Assembly (NCBI RefSeq): GCF_024723735.1
Contig: NZ_JANQDU010000001.1
Coordinates: 682,001 to 746,000 of the forward strand
Reading direction: 5' to 3'
Source: Frigidibacter sp. ROC022
GTDB lineage: Bacteria; Pseudomonadota; Alphaproteobacteria; Rhodobacterales; Rhodobacteraceae
DNA: 64,000 bases
This document shows, in pieces, positions 27,901-34,646 of the stretch (position 1 is its first letter; every line of letters begins with the position of its first letter). Both the position numbers and the translations under genes were made by a program. The notes below the pieces were generated by a model. The model did not search any database, was not told the DNA's origin, and saw only the letters and a list, made by a program, of their open reading frames with translations.

Positions 27901-28518
27901 GCGGCGGCGGAACTCGGGATGGCGGATTTCCAGAGGGTCTTCGGGCCCGACGGGATGATCGACAAGTTCTTCAAGGAGTCTCTGGAGCCGTTCGTCGATA
28001 CCAACACGCGGCCCTGGACCTTCAAGAAGGTCAACGACACCGATCTGGGCATCTCGCCGGCAGTGCTGGCGCAGTTCGAACTGGCGGCCGAGATCCGGGC
28101 GGCGTTCTTCCCGACCGGGCCGACTCCGTCGGTGTCCTTCCAGATCACCCCGGCGGCGCTGGACCCGAAGGCCGAAGCCGTGGTGCTGGAGATCGACGGA
28201 CAGTCGATCACCTTCACCCATCGGGACGGCCAGCCTTCGCCCACCGGCTTTACCTGGCCGGGATCGGTCGGTCTGGGCCGGGTCAGCCTGACCCCGCCGC
28301 TGAACGGTGTCGAGAGCGTGCTGAACAAGGACGGCCCCTGGGGCTGGTTCCGGCTTCTGGACAGTGCCGAGGTGCGCAACACCAACGCAGCGGACCGCAA
28401 GCGGCTGATCTTCAACGTGGGCGGCCGGATCGCGATCTTCCAGTTGCAGACGTCGTCGCTGGTCAACCCGTTCGGGCTGGCGGCCTTGTCCAAGTTCAAA
28501 TGCCCCGAGTCGTTCTGA
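24928..28518 (+). CDS. tssM: T6SS inner membrane protein TssM (IcmF)
   Basis: 1196 aa, normal size. Two N-terminal membrane helices (about 6-30 and 44-66), a cytoplasmic NTPase-like domain with Walker A GPPGAGKTT (130-138) and FTKADLIAGF, a third membrane helix at about 444-465, then a large periplasmic domain ending in the C-terminal IcmF beta domain. It spans the envelope and normally contacts the lipoprotein TssJ; no tssJ was found nearby, as in other alphaproteobacterial systems. Confidence 0.97.
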   Translation: MRRWLRFLISSVFVFPLITLILSLVFWFYGPLLGETHPFEAVLPRVIVIAILWLFVLLLMLIIHLVRNKKDRKLTEDISEQVAEEDPADEAVKAELGDVREKLRAALIKLRKSKMGRRHLNEMPWYVMIGPPGAGKTTAIVNSGLQFPLADELGKGAIGGVGGTRNCDWWFTENAVLIDTAGRYTTQESDATTDNAGWLGFLSLLKKHRKRQPINGAMVAISLSDLSLQDETTQMAHAKAVRRRLHELREKLGVRFPVYVIFTKADLIAGFTEYFDDLGKEEREQVWGFTLPLDKSRGEKSPVASFDEEFGALLGQLNLQLLERMQAETDHQRRSLIQGFPGQVASLREIAKRFLAEVFVDNRYEKRHMLRGVYFTSGTQEGTPIDRLMMGMAKTFGLGRQAIGSGQGTGRSFFLTRLFEGVIFKEAGLVSADDKVERRYKWAVRGAIAATLIFAIAAGTFWTRSFLANRKLIADVEQRVTLFQEQASLIPGNPIADTDLPGIVDALNTLRDVPVNPTALRLLEERDEAPEDRPDKDGKLGYGLYQGDRLGNEVNQAYRAALNEIFLPRLLLRLEDQIAANMNQPELLYEVLKTYLVLGQQGPMNTDLIKQFMTIDWELAFQGPGRAQLREDLAFHLDALLSAPMDEISLNGPLIEQAQGVLAKLPLAQRVYNGILVSKAATELPEFRISNIGGPNVGRVMTRSSGKPLSEGIPGIYTYDGFNDVFLREAVGVAERVQKESFVLGEAGEGQQDEAKLIALSRDVLDLYYDDFIKQYEALLGDLDIVPMEDLARAVEVTQVLSGPTSPIVNILNAISQETKLTEERDQVDAEKVGEGLLDVAKREITEDLSVTNRRILGALKNAQGADGQPQKPPGAPVEERFAFLHNLVDASAGPSQLDELMASLTLVSQELNKLAFRGQNAPITDIPALISFRQAASRIEGPLERWATQIGTGSSGLAAAGNRASIDAAWKANVLPTCQAATSVYPFNRRAAAELGMADFQRVFGPDGMIDKFFKESLEPFVDTNTRPWTFKKVNDTDLGISPAVLAQFELAAEIRAAFFPTGPTPSVSFQITPAALDPKAEAVVLEIDGQSITFTHRDGQPSPTGFTWPGSVGLGRVSLTPPLNGVESVLNKDGPWGWFRLLDSAEVRNTNAADRKRLIFNVGGRIAIFQLQTSSLVNPFGLAALSKFKCPESF

Positions 28519-28528
28519 TGCGGGTCCT

Positions 28529-28584
28529 GGTCACGCGACCGGGGAGACCTGATGGGTCTCTCGGTGAAACCCCTGCTACAGGGG
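28529..28584 (+). promoter_or_regulatory. Three consecutive small hairpins before tagF, the last covering its ribosome site
   Basis: In the 73-base gap after tssM: GGTC-ACGC-GACC (28529-28540), GAGACC-TGATG-GGTCTC (28544-28560) and CCCCTG-CTA-CAGGGG (28570-28584). The AGGGG of the last stem is the only ribosome-site-like sequence before the tagF ATG (7 bases spacing), so tagF translation may be kept low unless the hairpin opens. Confidence 0.5.
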
Positions 28585-28591
28585 CTTTCTG

Positions 28592-29257
28592 ATGGCCGGT
28601 CCCTTCGGAGCCTTCGGCAAGATCCCGGCGCTCGGTGATTTCTTCCGGATGAATGTCTCGCAGGGCTTTGTCGAGGCCTGGGACGAGTGGTTGCAGGCGG
28701 CCCTTCTCTGCGGCCGGGTCGATCACGGCAGCGACTGGACCGAGCGCTACATGTCGGCGCCGATCTGGCGGTTCGCGCTGTCGCCGGGCTATGCCGGGCA
28801 GGAGGCGGTGATCGGGGTGATGATGCCTTCGGTCGATCGGGTCGGGCGGCAATTTCCGCTGACCCTCGTGGCCCCGGCGCCGACCGACGCGCCGATGCGC
28901 ACCCTGGCGATGCAGGAGGCGGCGCTGTCGGAACTGGAACTGATCGCGCTGGACGCGCTGGACGACGACATGACCCGCGAGGAACTGGCCCGGCGGCTGG
29001 AGGCGGTGCAGCTGGCGCCGCGTCTGGAGCCCTCGGTGGTGCGCACCGGGCGGGCGGGGATCGTTGTCTCCAGCTCCGATGCCTCGGCGGTGCTGCCCGA
29101 TCTGGCGCTGCGGCTGGGGCCGATCTACTCGACCGTTTTCGCCACCGCGGTCGAAGGCCAGGCGCGGCTGATGACGACACATTCGATGCCCGGCAACCGA
29201 GCTGCCGCGGCGCTTTTCGACATTTTCGCACCGATTTGGTCCGAGGGTTTTGAATGA
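28592..29257 (+). CDS. tagF: T6SS negative regulator TagF
   Basis: 221 aa. The N-terminus GPFGAFGKIPALGDFFRMNVSQGFVEAWDEWLQ and the block VGRQFPLTLVAPAP are typical of TagF. In Pseudomonas and Agrobacterium TagF represses T6SS assembly post-translationally; in Agrobacterium and others it is sometimes fused to PppA, and here the two are adjacent and overlap by 4 bp (ATGA). Translation of tagF is probably linked to the hairpins directly upstream. Confidence 0.94.
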   Translation: MAGPFGAFGKIPALGDFFRMNVSQGFVEAWDEWLQAALLCGRVDHGSDWTERYMSAPIWRFALSPGYAGQEAVIGVMMPSVDRVGRQFPLTLVAPAPTDAPMRTLAMQEAALSELELIALDALDDDMTREELARRLEAVQLAPRLEPSVVRTGRAGIVVSSSDASAVLPDLALRLGPIYSTVFATAVEGQARLMTTHSMPGNRAAAALFDIFAPIWSEGFE

Positions 29258-29970
29258 CCAATTTTCATATACGTTACAACGGAAAGACCCATGTTGGCCT
29301 GCAGCGCAAGGTCAATGAGGATTCGATCCTGATGATGCCCGAGCAGCAGATATACGCGGTCTCGGACGGGATGGGCGGCCACGAGGGCGGCGATCTGGCC
29401 AGCCGGACGGTGGTCGATGCGATCACCATGCTGCCCGATGGCATGGACCCGGCAACCAAGATGCATGCGATCCGGGAGGCGCTCCAGTCCGCGCATCGTT
29501 CGATCGTGGCCGAAGGCAATGCCCGCGGCACCACGATCGGCGCGACAGTGGTGGCGCTGGTGCTGGCCGATGGGCATTGGCTGGCGCTCTGGGCCGGGGA
29601 CAGCCGGTTGTACCGGCTGCGCGACGGGCAGATCGAGATGCTGACCTCGGATCACTCGGTGGTGGCCGAACTGGTCAAGTCGGGGCGGATGAACTGGGAC
29701 GAAGCCGAACTGCATCCGCAATCAAACCAGATTACCCGCGCGGTCGGGGTCGGGGACGAGCTGGAGCTTGAAAAGGTGCACGGCGAACTGCTGTCGGGCG
29801 ACCGCTACCTGATCTGTTCGGACGGGCTGACCAAATACGCGACCTTCGACCAGCTGCGCCGGGCGATGGTCGGTGCGCCGATCGAGACGCTGACCGAAAA
29901 GCTGATCCAGATGGCGCTGGATGGCGGCGGGGCCGACAATATCTCGGTGATCGTGATCGACGTGATCTGA
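29254..29970 (+). CDS. pppA: T6SS PP2C-type phosphatase PppA
   Basis: 238 aa. PP2C signatures: VNEDSILMM, the metal-binding VSDGMGGHEGG (Asp at about 38), LALWAGDSRLYRLRDGQ, DHSVV, LICSDGLTKY and GGADNISVIVI. It reverses PpkA phosphorylation and turns the T6SS off. Start overlaps tagF; last gene of the main operon. Its 3' end faces that of ppkA across 24 bases. Confidence 0.95.
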   Translation: MTNFHIRYNGKTHVGLQRKVNEDSILMMPEQQIYAVSDGMGGHEGGDLASRTVVDAITMLPDGMDPATKMHAIREALQSAHRSIVAEGNARGTTIGATVVALVLADGHWLALWAGDSRLYRLRDGQIEMLTSDHSVVAELVKSGRMNWDEAELHPQSNQITRAVGVGDELELEKVHGELLSGDRYLICSDGLTKYATFDQLRRAMVGAPIETLTEKLIQMALDGGGADNISVIVIDVI

Positions 29971-29994
29971 GCCTGCGCGGCCGCTGCGCCGGCC

Positions 29995-32187
29995 CTATTT
30001 CTCGGCGGTGGTCAGGATCGCCGAATCCATCGAGCGGATCGAGGCGCTGGCCGCAGCTTCCGCGAGAGCTTCCCCAAAGGCCTGGGCGCTTTCCTCACGC
30101 GGTTGCAGCGTGTCGAACAGCGGCTTGTCGGAATGGATCACGATGATCTTCGACTTGCCCAGCGACGAGGCGTCGACGCGGAAGGCGATCTTGCTCTTCT
30201 CCGGGTCGGCCAGGGCATCGGCCTCGGAATAGGCGAGGCGCAGCGTCACCGGGCCGCTCTGGCCTTCGCGCAGCGCTTCCACGGAATTGTCCGGCTCGGT
30301 CCGGCGCGGCAGGATGTGGAACACCGCGCCGCTGACGTCGATGATCGAGACGGTCAGGAAGCCGTCGGTGACCGTGGCCGGGATCGTGACGTCGATCACC
30401 GGGTTCTCGCCGACGAAATAGCGGCCGGAGGGGTTCGGGTCGGGCCGGTCGCCGAAGCCGAAGGTGAACTTGAAGCCGCCGGCGCCGACCTTGGGCAGAC
30501 TGGCCTCGACCGCGCAGAGCGCAGGGTTCAGCACTTCGGTATCGACCACCACCCGGCGGTCGCCGACCATCGCGGTCAGCGCGTCGAACAGGCCGACGCG
30601 CTTGGCGGTGCTGGAAATCTGGCCCTGCACAGTGATCGTGGCGCCTTGGCCGAAGCCGGTGGCGGGCATGTCGGCGATGCTCAGATGGCCGCAGTCCTGG
30701 AACGGGTCGATGACGGCGCGCAGCATCGGCTCGGTGACGATCACCGGGCCCTGGAGAATGGTGGCCGAGCCCTGCAGGCTGCCGGGAAGCCCGTCCTTCA
30801 GCGCGTTCTCGACCGCCAGCCGCAGATCGGCATCGCGGGTCACGCCGGTGACCCGGGCGGCATTGCCGTTGACCGCGATGCGGAATTCGTCCAGCGGCGC
30901 GACGATGGCGATCAGCGCCAACACATCGGCGCCCCAGCTTTCGGAAATGTCGCCGGTGGCGATCGACAGGTCGGCGGAGCCGCCGATCTCGCCGGCGATC
31001 TTGTCCAGTGCCGCGACGACCTCTTCCGAGGGGGCAAAGCCGACGACCTGGGCGGCGCCGGTCTCGGGCCGTTCGACGATCAGCGTGTAGGGATCGGCCA
31101 CCGGCAGTTTCGGGCCCAGGAAGCGCGCGACCAGCGGGTCGGCCATCCCGGTGAACCAGGCCGCCGCGCCGCCACCGCCGAGCAGCAGCAGGAGGATCAG
31201 GAACACCAGCCCGCCGCGGGATTTCTTCTTCTTCGGCCTGGTTTCGGCGGGCTTGTCCTTGGGGACGATGATCTCGGCCTTGGGTTCGACCTTGGCCGCC
31301 GGTCCGGGCTCGGGCGTCCTGGCTGCGGTCTCGGCGCGGGGCACGATCACCGTGCGATCCTCGAGCCCCGGTTCCAGCGCCCGCAGCAGTTCGTCCGCCG
31401 ACTGGAAACGGCGATCCGGGATCGGGTCGGACATCTTGTCGATCAGCGACTTCAGCGGCTCGGGCACACCTTCGGTGTCCAGCGGCAGGGCCTTGTTCTG
31501 GACGACCTCCATCGGGTTGTTGCCCATTTGAGGCCGCTTGCCGCGGTAGGTCGCCAGGATCAGCGCGCCCAGCGAATAGATATCGGTGCGCGGGTCGGAA
31601 TTGCCCGAAAGCTGCTCCGGCGCGGCATAGCCGTATTTGCCCGCGAATTCGTTGCCGATGATCGTCTTGGCGCCGGGATTGGTGTCCTTGGCGATGCCGA
31701 AGTCGATGATGACGGCCTCTTCCGGGACGCCGCCGCGCAGGATGATGTTGTCGGGCGAAAGGTCGCGATGGATGATGTTGCGCCGATGCGCCGCCTGCAG
31801 GCCCTGCGCCACGCGGGTCATGACCTTCAGCAGGTCTTCCGCCGCCATGCCGCCGTTGTTCATCACCGCTTCCAGCGCCGGGCCTTCGACGTAATCCATC
31901 ACCAGATAGATATGCCCGTCCCGGGTGCGGTGGTTTTCGGAGTAGCGAACCACGGCGTCATGCCGGATCTCGCGGATCTCCTCCTCACGCGTCATCAGCG
32001 TGAGATAGTCCTCGTTGTCCGAGAACTCGCTCTTCAAGGCCTTGACGGCGATCAGCCGTTTCGAGACCTCGTTGCGGGCGCGATACACCTCTGATGTACC
32101 CCCCCGACCGAGGATCGCCTCGATCCGGTAGGTGTTGTTCAGCAGGTCGCCCGGCTTGAAGATATCACTCGGCCGCGACTCGGTCAT
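29995..32187 (-). CDS. ppkA: T6SS Ser/Thr protein kinase PpkA
   Basis: 730 aa. Cytoplasmic kinase domain (about 20-270): Gly loop GRGGTSEV (27-34), catalytic Lys49, HRDLSPDN (140-147), DFG (162-164), APEQ. A juxtamembrane stretch contains LEDRTVIVP (T279). One membrane helix at about 326-345, then a periplasmic part of about 385 residues with an OmpA-like BON-type section and a Ser/beta-rich end. It phosphorylates TagH or TssL to activate secretion. Transcribed opposite to the main operon, 39 bases after the OmpA-family gene, which it probably follows in one transcript. Confidence 0.93.
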   Translation of the reverse strand: MTESRPSDIFKPGDLLNNTYRIEAILGRGGTSEVYRARNEVSKRLIAVKALKSEFSDNEDYLTLMTREEEIREIRHDAVVRYSENHRTRDGHIYLVMDYVEGPALEAVMNNGGMAAEDLLKVMTRVAQGLQAAHRRNIIHRDLSPDNIILRGGVPEEAVIIDFGIAKDTNPGAKTIIGNEFAGKYGYAAPEQLSGNSDPRTDIYSLGALILATYRGKRPQMGNNPMEVVQNKALPLDTEGVPEPLKSLIDKMSDPIPDRRFQSADELLRALEPGLEDRTVIVPRAETAARTPEPGPAAKVEPKAEIIVPKDKPAETRPKKKKSRGGLVFLILLLLLGGGGAAAWFTGMADPLVARFLGPKLPVADPYTLIVERPETGAAQVVGFAPSEEVVAALDKIAGEIGGSADLSIATGDISESWGADVLALIAIVAPLDEFRIAVNGNAARVTGVTRDADLRLAVENALKDGLPGSLQGSATILQGPVIVTEPMLRAVIDPFQDCGHLSIADMPATGFGQGATITVQGQISSTAKRVGLFDALTAMVGDRRVVVDTEVLNPALCAVEASLPKVGAGGFKFTFGFGDRPDPNPSGRYFVGENPVIDVTIPATVTDGFLTVSIIDVSGAVFHILPRRTEPDNSVEALREGQSGPVTLRLAYSEADALADPEKSKIAFRVDASSLGKSKIIVIHSDKPLFDTLQPREESAQAFGEALAEAAASASIRSMDSAILTTAEK

Positions 32188-32226
32188 TCAGAACTGGTCC
32201 CGGGCCGCGGTTCCGATTGCATCAGT

Positions 32227-32796
32227 TCAGGACACCACCTGGAACTCGACCCGGCGATTGGCATCGGCACGGGGATCGTTCTCGTCGAAGGGCATCGCCT
32301 CGCCGACGCCGACGGCTTCCAGCCGCGTCGGTTCAATGCCGCACTCGCTGACCAGATGCCGCTTCACCTCTTCGGCGCGCAGCAGCGAGAGCTTTTCGTT
32401 ATAGGCGGCGCTGCCCGAGGAATCGGTGTGCCCGACGATCCGGAACACCTGGACGTCCACCGATTTCATCGCCGAGCAGAGCGCGACCAGCTTGGGCTTT
32501 TCGGAATCGTTCAGCCGGGCGCTGTCGAAATCGAAACGGATCTGGATGTTGACCTGATCGGCCTTGGCGACTTCGACCACGGTGCCGGGCACGGCCGGGG
32601 CAGCGCCTTCGGCGACTTCGCCGCCGGTGCCGGTGTCGGTCCCGGGCGCGATCACCAGGCCACGGGTCTTCTGGTTCTTGAACCGCTCAGCAATCTCTTC
32701 GGCTGACAGGTTCGAGTCATCCTGGGCATAGACCGGCCCGACCTGGGCGGCCGACAGTCCCAGCACCAGGGCAAGAACGAGTTGGGAAATCTTCAT
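32227..32796 (-). CDS. OmpA-family periplasmic/outer-membrane protein upstream of ppkA
   Basis: 189 aa. Signal peptide MKISQLVLALVLGLSAAQVGPVYAQ, a 50-residue linker, then an OmpA C-like domain (about 80-189) with IRFDFDSARL, VGHTDSSGSAAYNEKLSLLRAEEV and RADANRRVEF. It should bind peptidoglycan. No lipobox Cys. In T6SS loci such proteins act as envelope anchors, though here TssL already has its own OmpA domain. It is first in a probable two-gene unit with ppkA. Confidence 0.85.
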   Translation of the reverse strand: MKISQLVLALVLGLSAAQVGPVYAQDDSNLSAEEIAERFKNQKTRGLVIAPGTDTGTGGEVAEGAAPAVPGTVVEVAKADQVNIQIRFDFDSARLNDSEKPKLVALCSAMKSVDVQVFRIVGHTDSSGSAAYNEKLSLLRAEEVKRHLVSECGIEPTRLEAVGVGEAMPFDENDPRADANRRVEFQVVS

Positions 32797-32840
32797 GGCA
32801 ATTCCTCACCGATACGGGTTGCGCCGGTCGATCCGGCAAA

Positions 32841-32874
32841 ATCTTACACGAGTCGTTCTTGGGGAACAACGACT
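32841..32874 (-). promoter_or_regulatory. Promoter and inverted repeat upstream of the OmpA-family gene
   Basis: On the minus strand a -35 TTGTTC (plus positions 32864-32869), a 17-base spacer and a -10 TAAGAT (32841-32846) precede the gene by about 45 bases. The spacer and -35 lie in an inverted repeat AGTCGTT (32851-32857) / AACGACT (32868-32874), a possible operator. Confidence 0.4.
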
Positions 32875-32984
32875 TGCTGGTCTACACAGTATAGTGGTCA
32901 CGCAAGGGTTGCGCTACGGCAGGAACCCCGCGATTAAGGGGTATAGGGTGAATTTTACGGTCATGAATTCCTAACTGGACAGCG

Positions 32985-33860
32985 ATGCGGGTCATTCATC
33001 TTCTCATTGGCGGTATGGTGGTGCTGGTTCTGGCGCTGGTTGCCGTGCTGTTTCTGGTGATCCTGCCGGGTGAGTCGGATGGCGGAAACGGCGGCGGCAG
33101 CAGCAAGCTGTTCGCCAGTGACGGCGTCGGCGGCGCGGTGGACAGCGAGGCCCGGATCGAGCTGGAACTGCTGCGCGGCGATATCGAGAACCTGCAGATC
33201 GCCATCGCCAATCTCGAAGGCCAGTTGAACGAGCTGCGCTCGGCCCAGACCGACAATTCGGGCATTCTCGACGGCGCCGAAGAGATCTTCAACAACGGCG
33301 AAAACGACATCATCGACAGCTATGCCCAGGTGGTGCTGGTCGCAGACCGGCGCAACATCAACCAGGGGCTGTTCGTCGCCTCGCCGAAGTATCTGATCGA
33401 GAAGCTGGGGATGCCGCGCCCCGATCTGAACGACAATTGCCAGGCGATGACCAATCCGCGGTTGAAGAACATCCTGGTGACCGAGCAGGTCGGGCCGATC
33501 CGGGTCTCGATGCTGAAGCCGGCGGCCGACAGCCTGGCCCGGGTTTTCGAGAACATCAGGAAAGCCGACCCCGACCTCTATGACCGGATCAACACTGCCG
33601 GATCGCTCTGCGTGCGGCGGATCAGGGGGTCGAAGAATTCGGTCTCGACCCACAGCTTCGGGCTGGCGGTCGATCTGAACATCGACGGGCGTCTGGATAC
33701 GCTGGGCGACGGCAAGACCCAGCTGGGGCTGACGATCCTGGCCGATTTCTTCAATACCGAGGGCTGGGTCTGGGGGGCGGCGTTCAGCCGCGAGGATTCA
33801 ATGCATTTCGAAGTGTCGAAGAAGCAGCTTGACGAATGGATCGCCCAGGGCCTGCTGTGA
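32985..33860 (+). CDS. Membrane-anchored M15-family peptidoglycan peptidase
   Basis: 291 aa. N-terminal membrane helix (about 5-28), Gly/Ser linker, a coiled-coil segment (about 55-88), then an M15/LAS-type domain with all zinc ligands: STHSFGLAVD (His223, Asp230; matches SxHxxGxAxD) and SMHFE (His274). Members cleave peptide crosslinks or stems as DD-carboxypeptidase or L,D-endopeptidase. Facing the periplasm next to T6SS genes, it could open peptidoglycan for the secretion complex; its membrane anchor argues against being a secreted effector. The RBS is weak. Confidence 0.85.
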   Translation: MRVIHLLIGGMVVLVLALVAVLFLVILPGESDGGNGGGSSKLFASDGVGGAVDSEARIELELLRGDIENLQIAIANLEGQLNELRSAQTDNSGILDGAEEIFNNGENDIIDSYAQVVLVADRRNINQGLFVASPKYLIEKLGMPRPDLNDNCQAMTNPRLKNILVTEQVGPIRVSMLKPAADSLARVFENIRKADPDLYDRINTAGSLCVRRIRGSKNSVSTHSFGLAVDLNIDGRLDTLGDGKTQLGLTILADFFNTEGWVWGAAFSREDSMHFEVSKKQLDEWIAQGLL

Positions 33861-33887
33861 CCGGGCGACTGTGATGGGACCGAACTG

Positions 33888-34160
33888 ATGGCCGAACTCT
33901 CCGATTCGATGAAGGCCCTGGCCGAAGGCATCCGCAGACATCCCAACCAGGTGCAGACGGCGCTGCTGGGATTCGACCTGTGGCTCGAGGTGCTGTCTTC
34001 GGAACATGTCTCGCCGCTGGAATTCACCCCGGGCGGCATCCCCGCGACCGGGGCCGAGGACGAGAAGGTTCTGAAGGTGCCGGTGCCGGTGCTGGGCAAG
34101 CGGATCGTGATCTCCTTCGACGCCAGCCTGCCGCCGGACCAGTTCCTGCTGCGGCCCTGA
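33888..34160 (+). CDS. Small protein of unknown function
   Basis: 90 aa, soluble, no signal peptide, with a GGGAC ribosome site. Predicted helix at residues 3-40 and a beta-like half with KVPVPVLGKRIVISFD. 27 bases after the M15 peptidase and about 90 before the PAAR gene. I do not recognise a family. The position just before a PAAR gene fits an adaptor or chaperone, but nothing in the sequence proves this. Confidence 0.6.
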   Translation: MAELSDSMKALAEGIRRHPNQVQTALLGFDLWLEVLSSEHVSPLEFTPGGIPATGAEDEKVLKVPVPVLGKRIVISFDASLPPDQFLLRP

Positions 34161-34253
34161 GCCGGGCAGGGGACGGGTTTACCTGACGTTGCATCGAGGG
34201 CGGCGCGGTCGTATCGTCGCCGGCAAGAGCATTTGAACCCTGGGATTTCCGCC

Positions 34254-34640
34254 ATGCCGCCCGCCGCCCGCGTTTCCGACATGATGTTGCAGGATTCGCC
34301 GCATTGCCATGCGCCGATCCATCCGCCGGCGCCGACGCCGACCCCGGTGCCGCATCCGCCGATGCCGCTGGCGATCGTCCCGCCCGGCGCGGTGAACGTA
34401 TTGATCGGCGGGCCTCCGGCGGCGCGGGTGACCGACATTTCCCAGCCCTGCATGATGGTGCCCTGCGTGCCCGGCGGGCCGGGGATGATCGCCAAGGGCT
34501 CCGGAACGGTGTTGATCTGCAACCTGCCCGCCGCGCGGGCCGGTGATGCGACCGCGCATGCCTCCTGTGTTGCGCCGATCCCCGGCCCGACCGGAAAAAT
34601 CCTGCCGCCCTGCTGCACGACCGTCATGATCGGCGGCTGA
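34254..34640 (+). CDS. PAAR-domain T6SS spike-tip protein
   Basis: 128 aa from the ATG at 34254 (MPPAARVSDMM); a TTG seven codons upstream is possible. Contains the PAAR repeats PPAARVTD, a Pro-rich loop with HPPAPTPTPVPHPP, and paired Cys/His residues that coordinate the tip metal (CH near 23-25, later C and CC). It sharpens the VgrG spike and docks cargo. It carries no fused toxin domain, so any effector would be a separate protein. The next gene starts 6 bases after its stop. Confidence 0.88.
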   Translation: MPPAARVSDMMLQDSPHCHAPIHPPAPTPTPVPHPPMPLAIVPPGAVNVLIGGPPAARVTDISQPCMMVPCVPGGPGMIAKGSGTVLICNLPAARAGDATAHASCVAPIPGPTGKILPPCCTTVMIGG

Positions 34641-34646
34641 GCGGCC

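Noticed and set aside
24940-28221. A 1093-codon open frame on the minus strand opposite tssM
   Set aside because: Same reason: antisense to TssM, low-complexity Arg/Gly/Leu/Gln composition, no ribosome site or domain.
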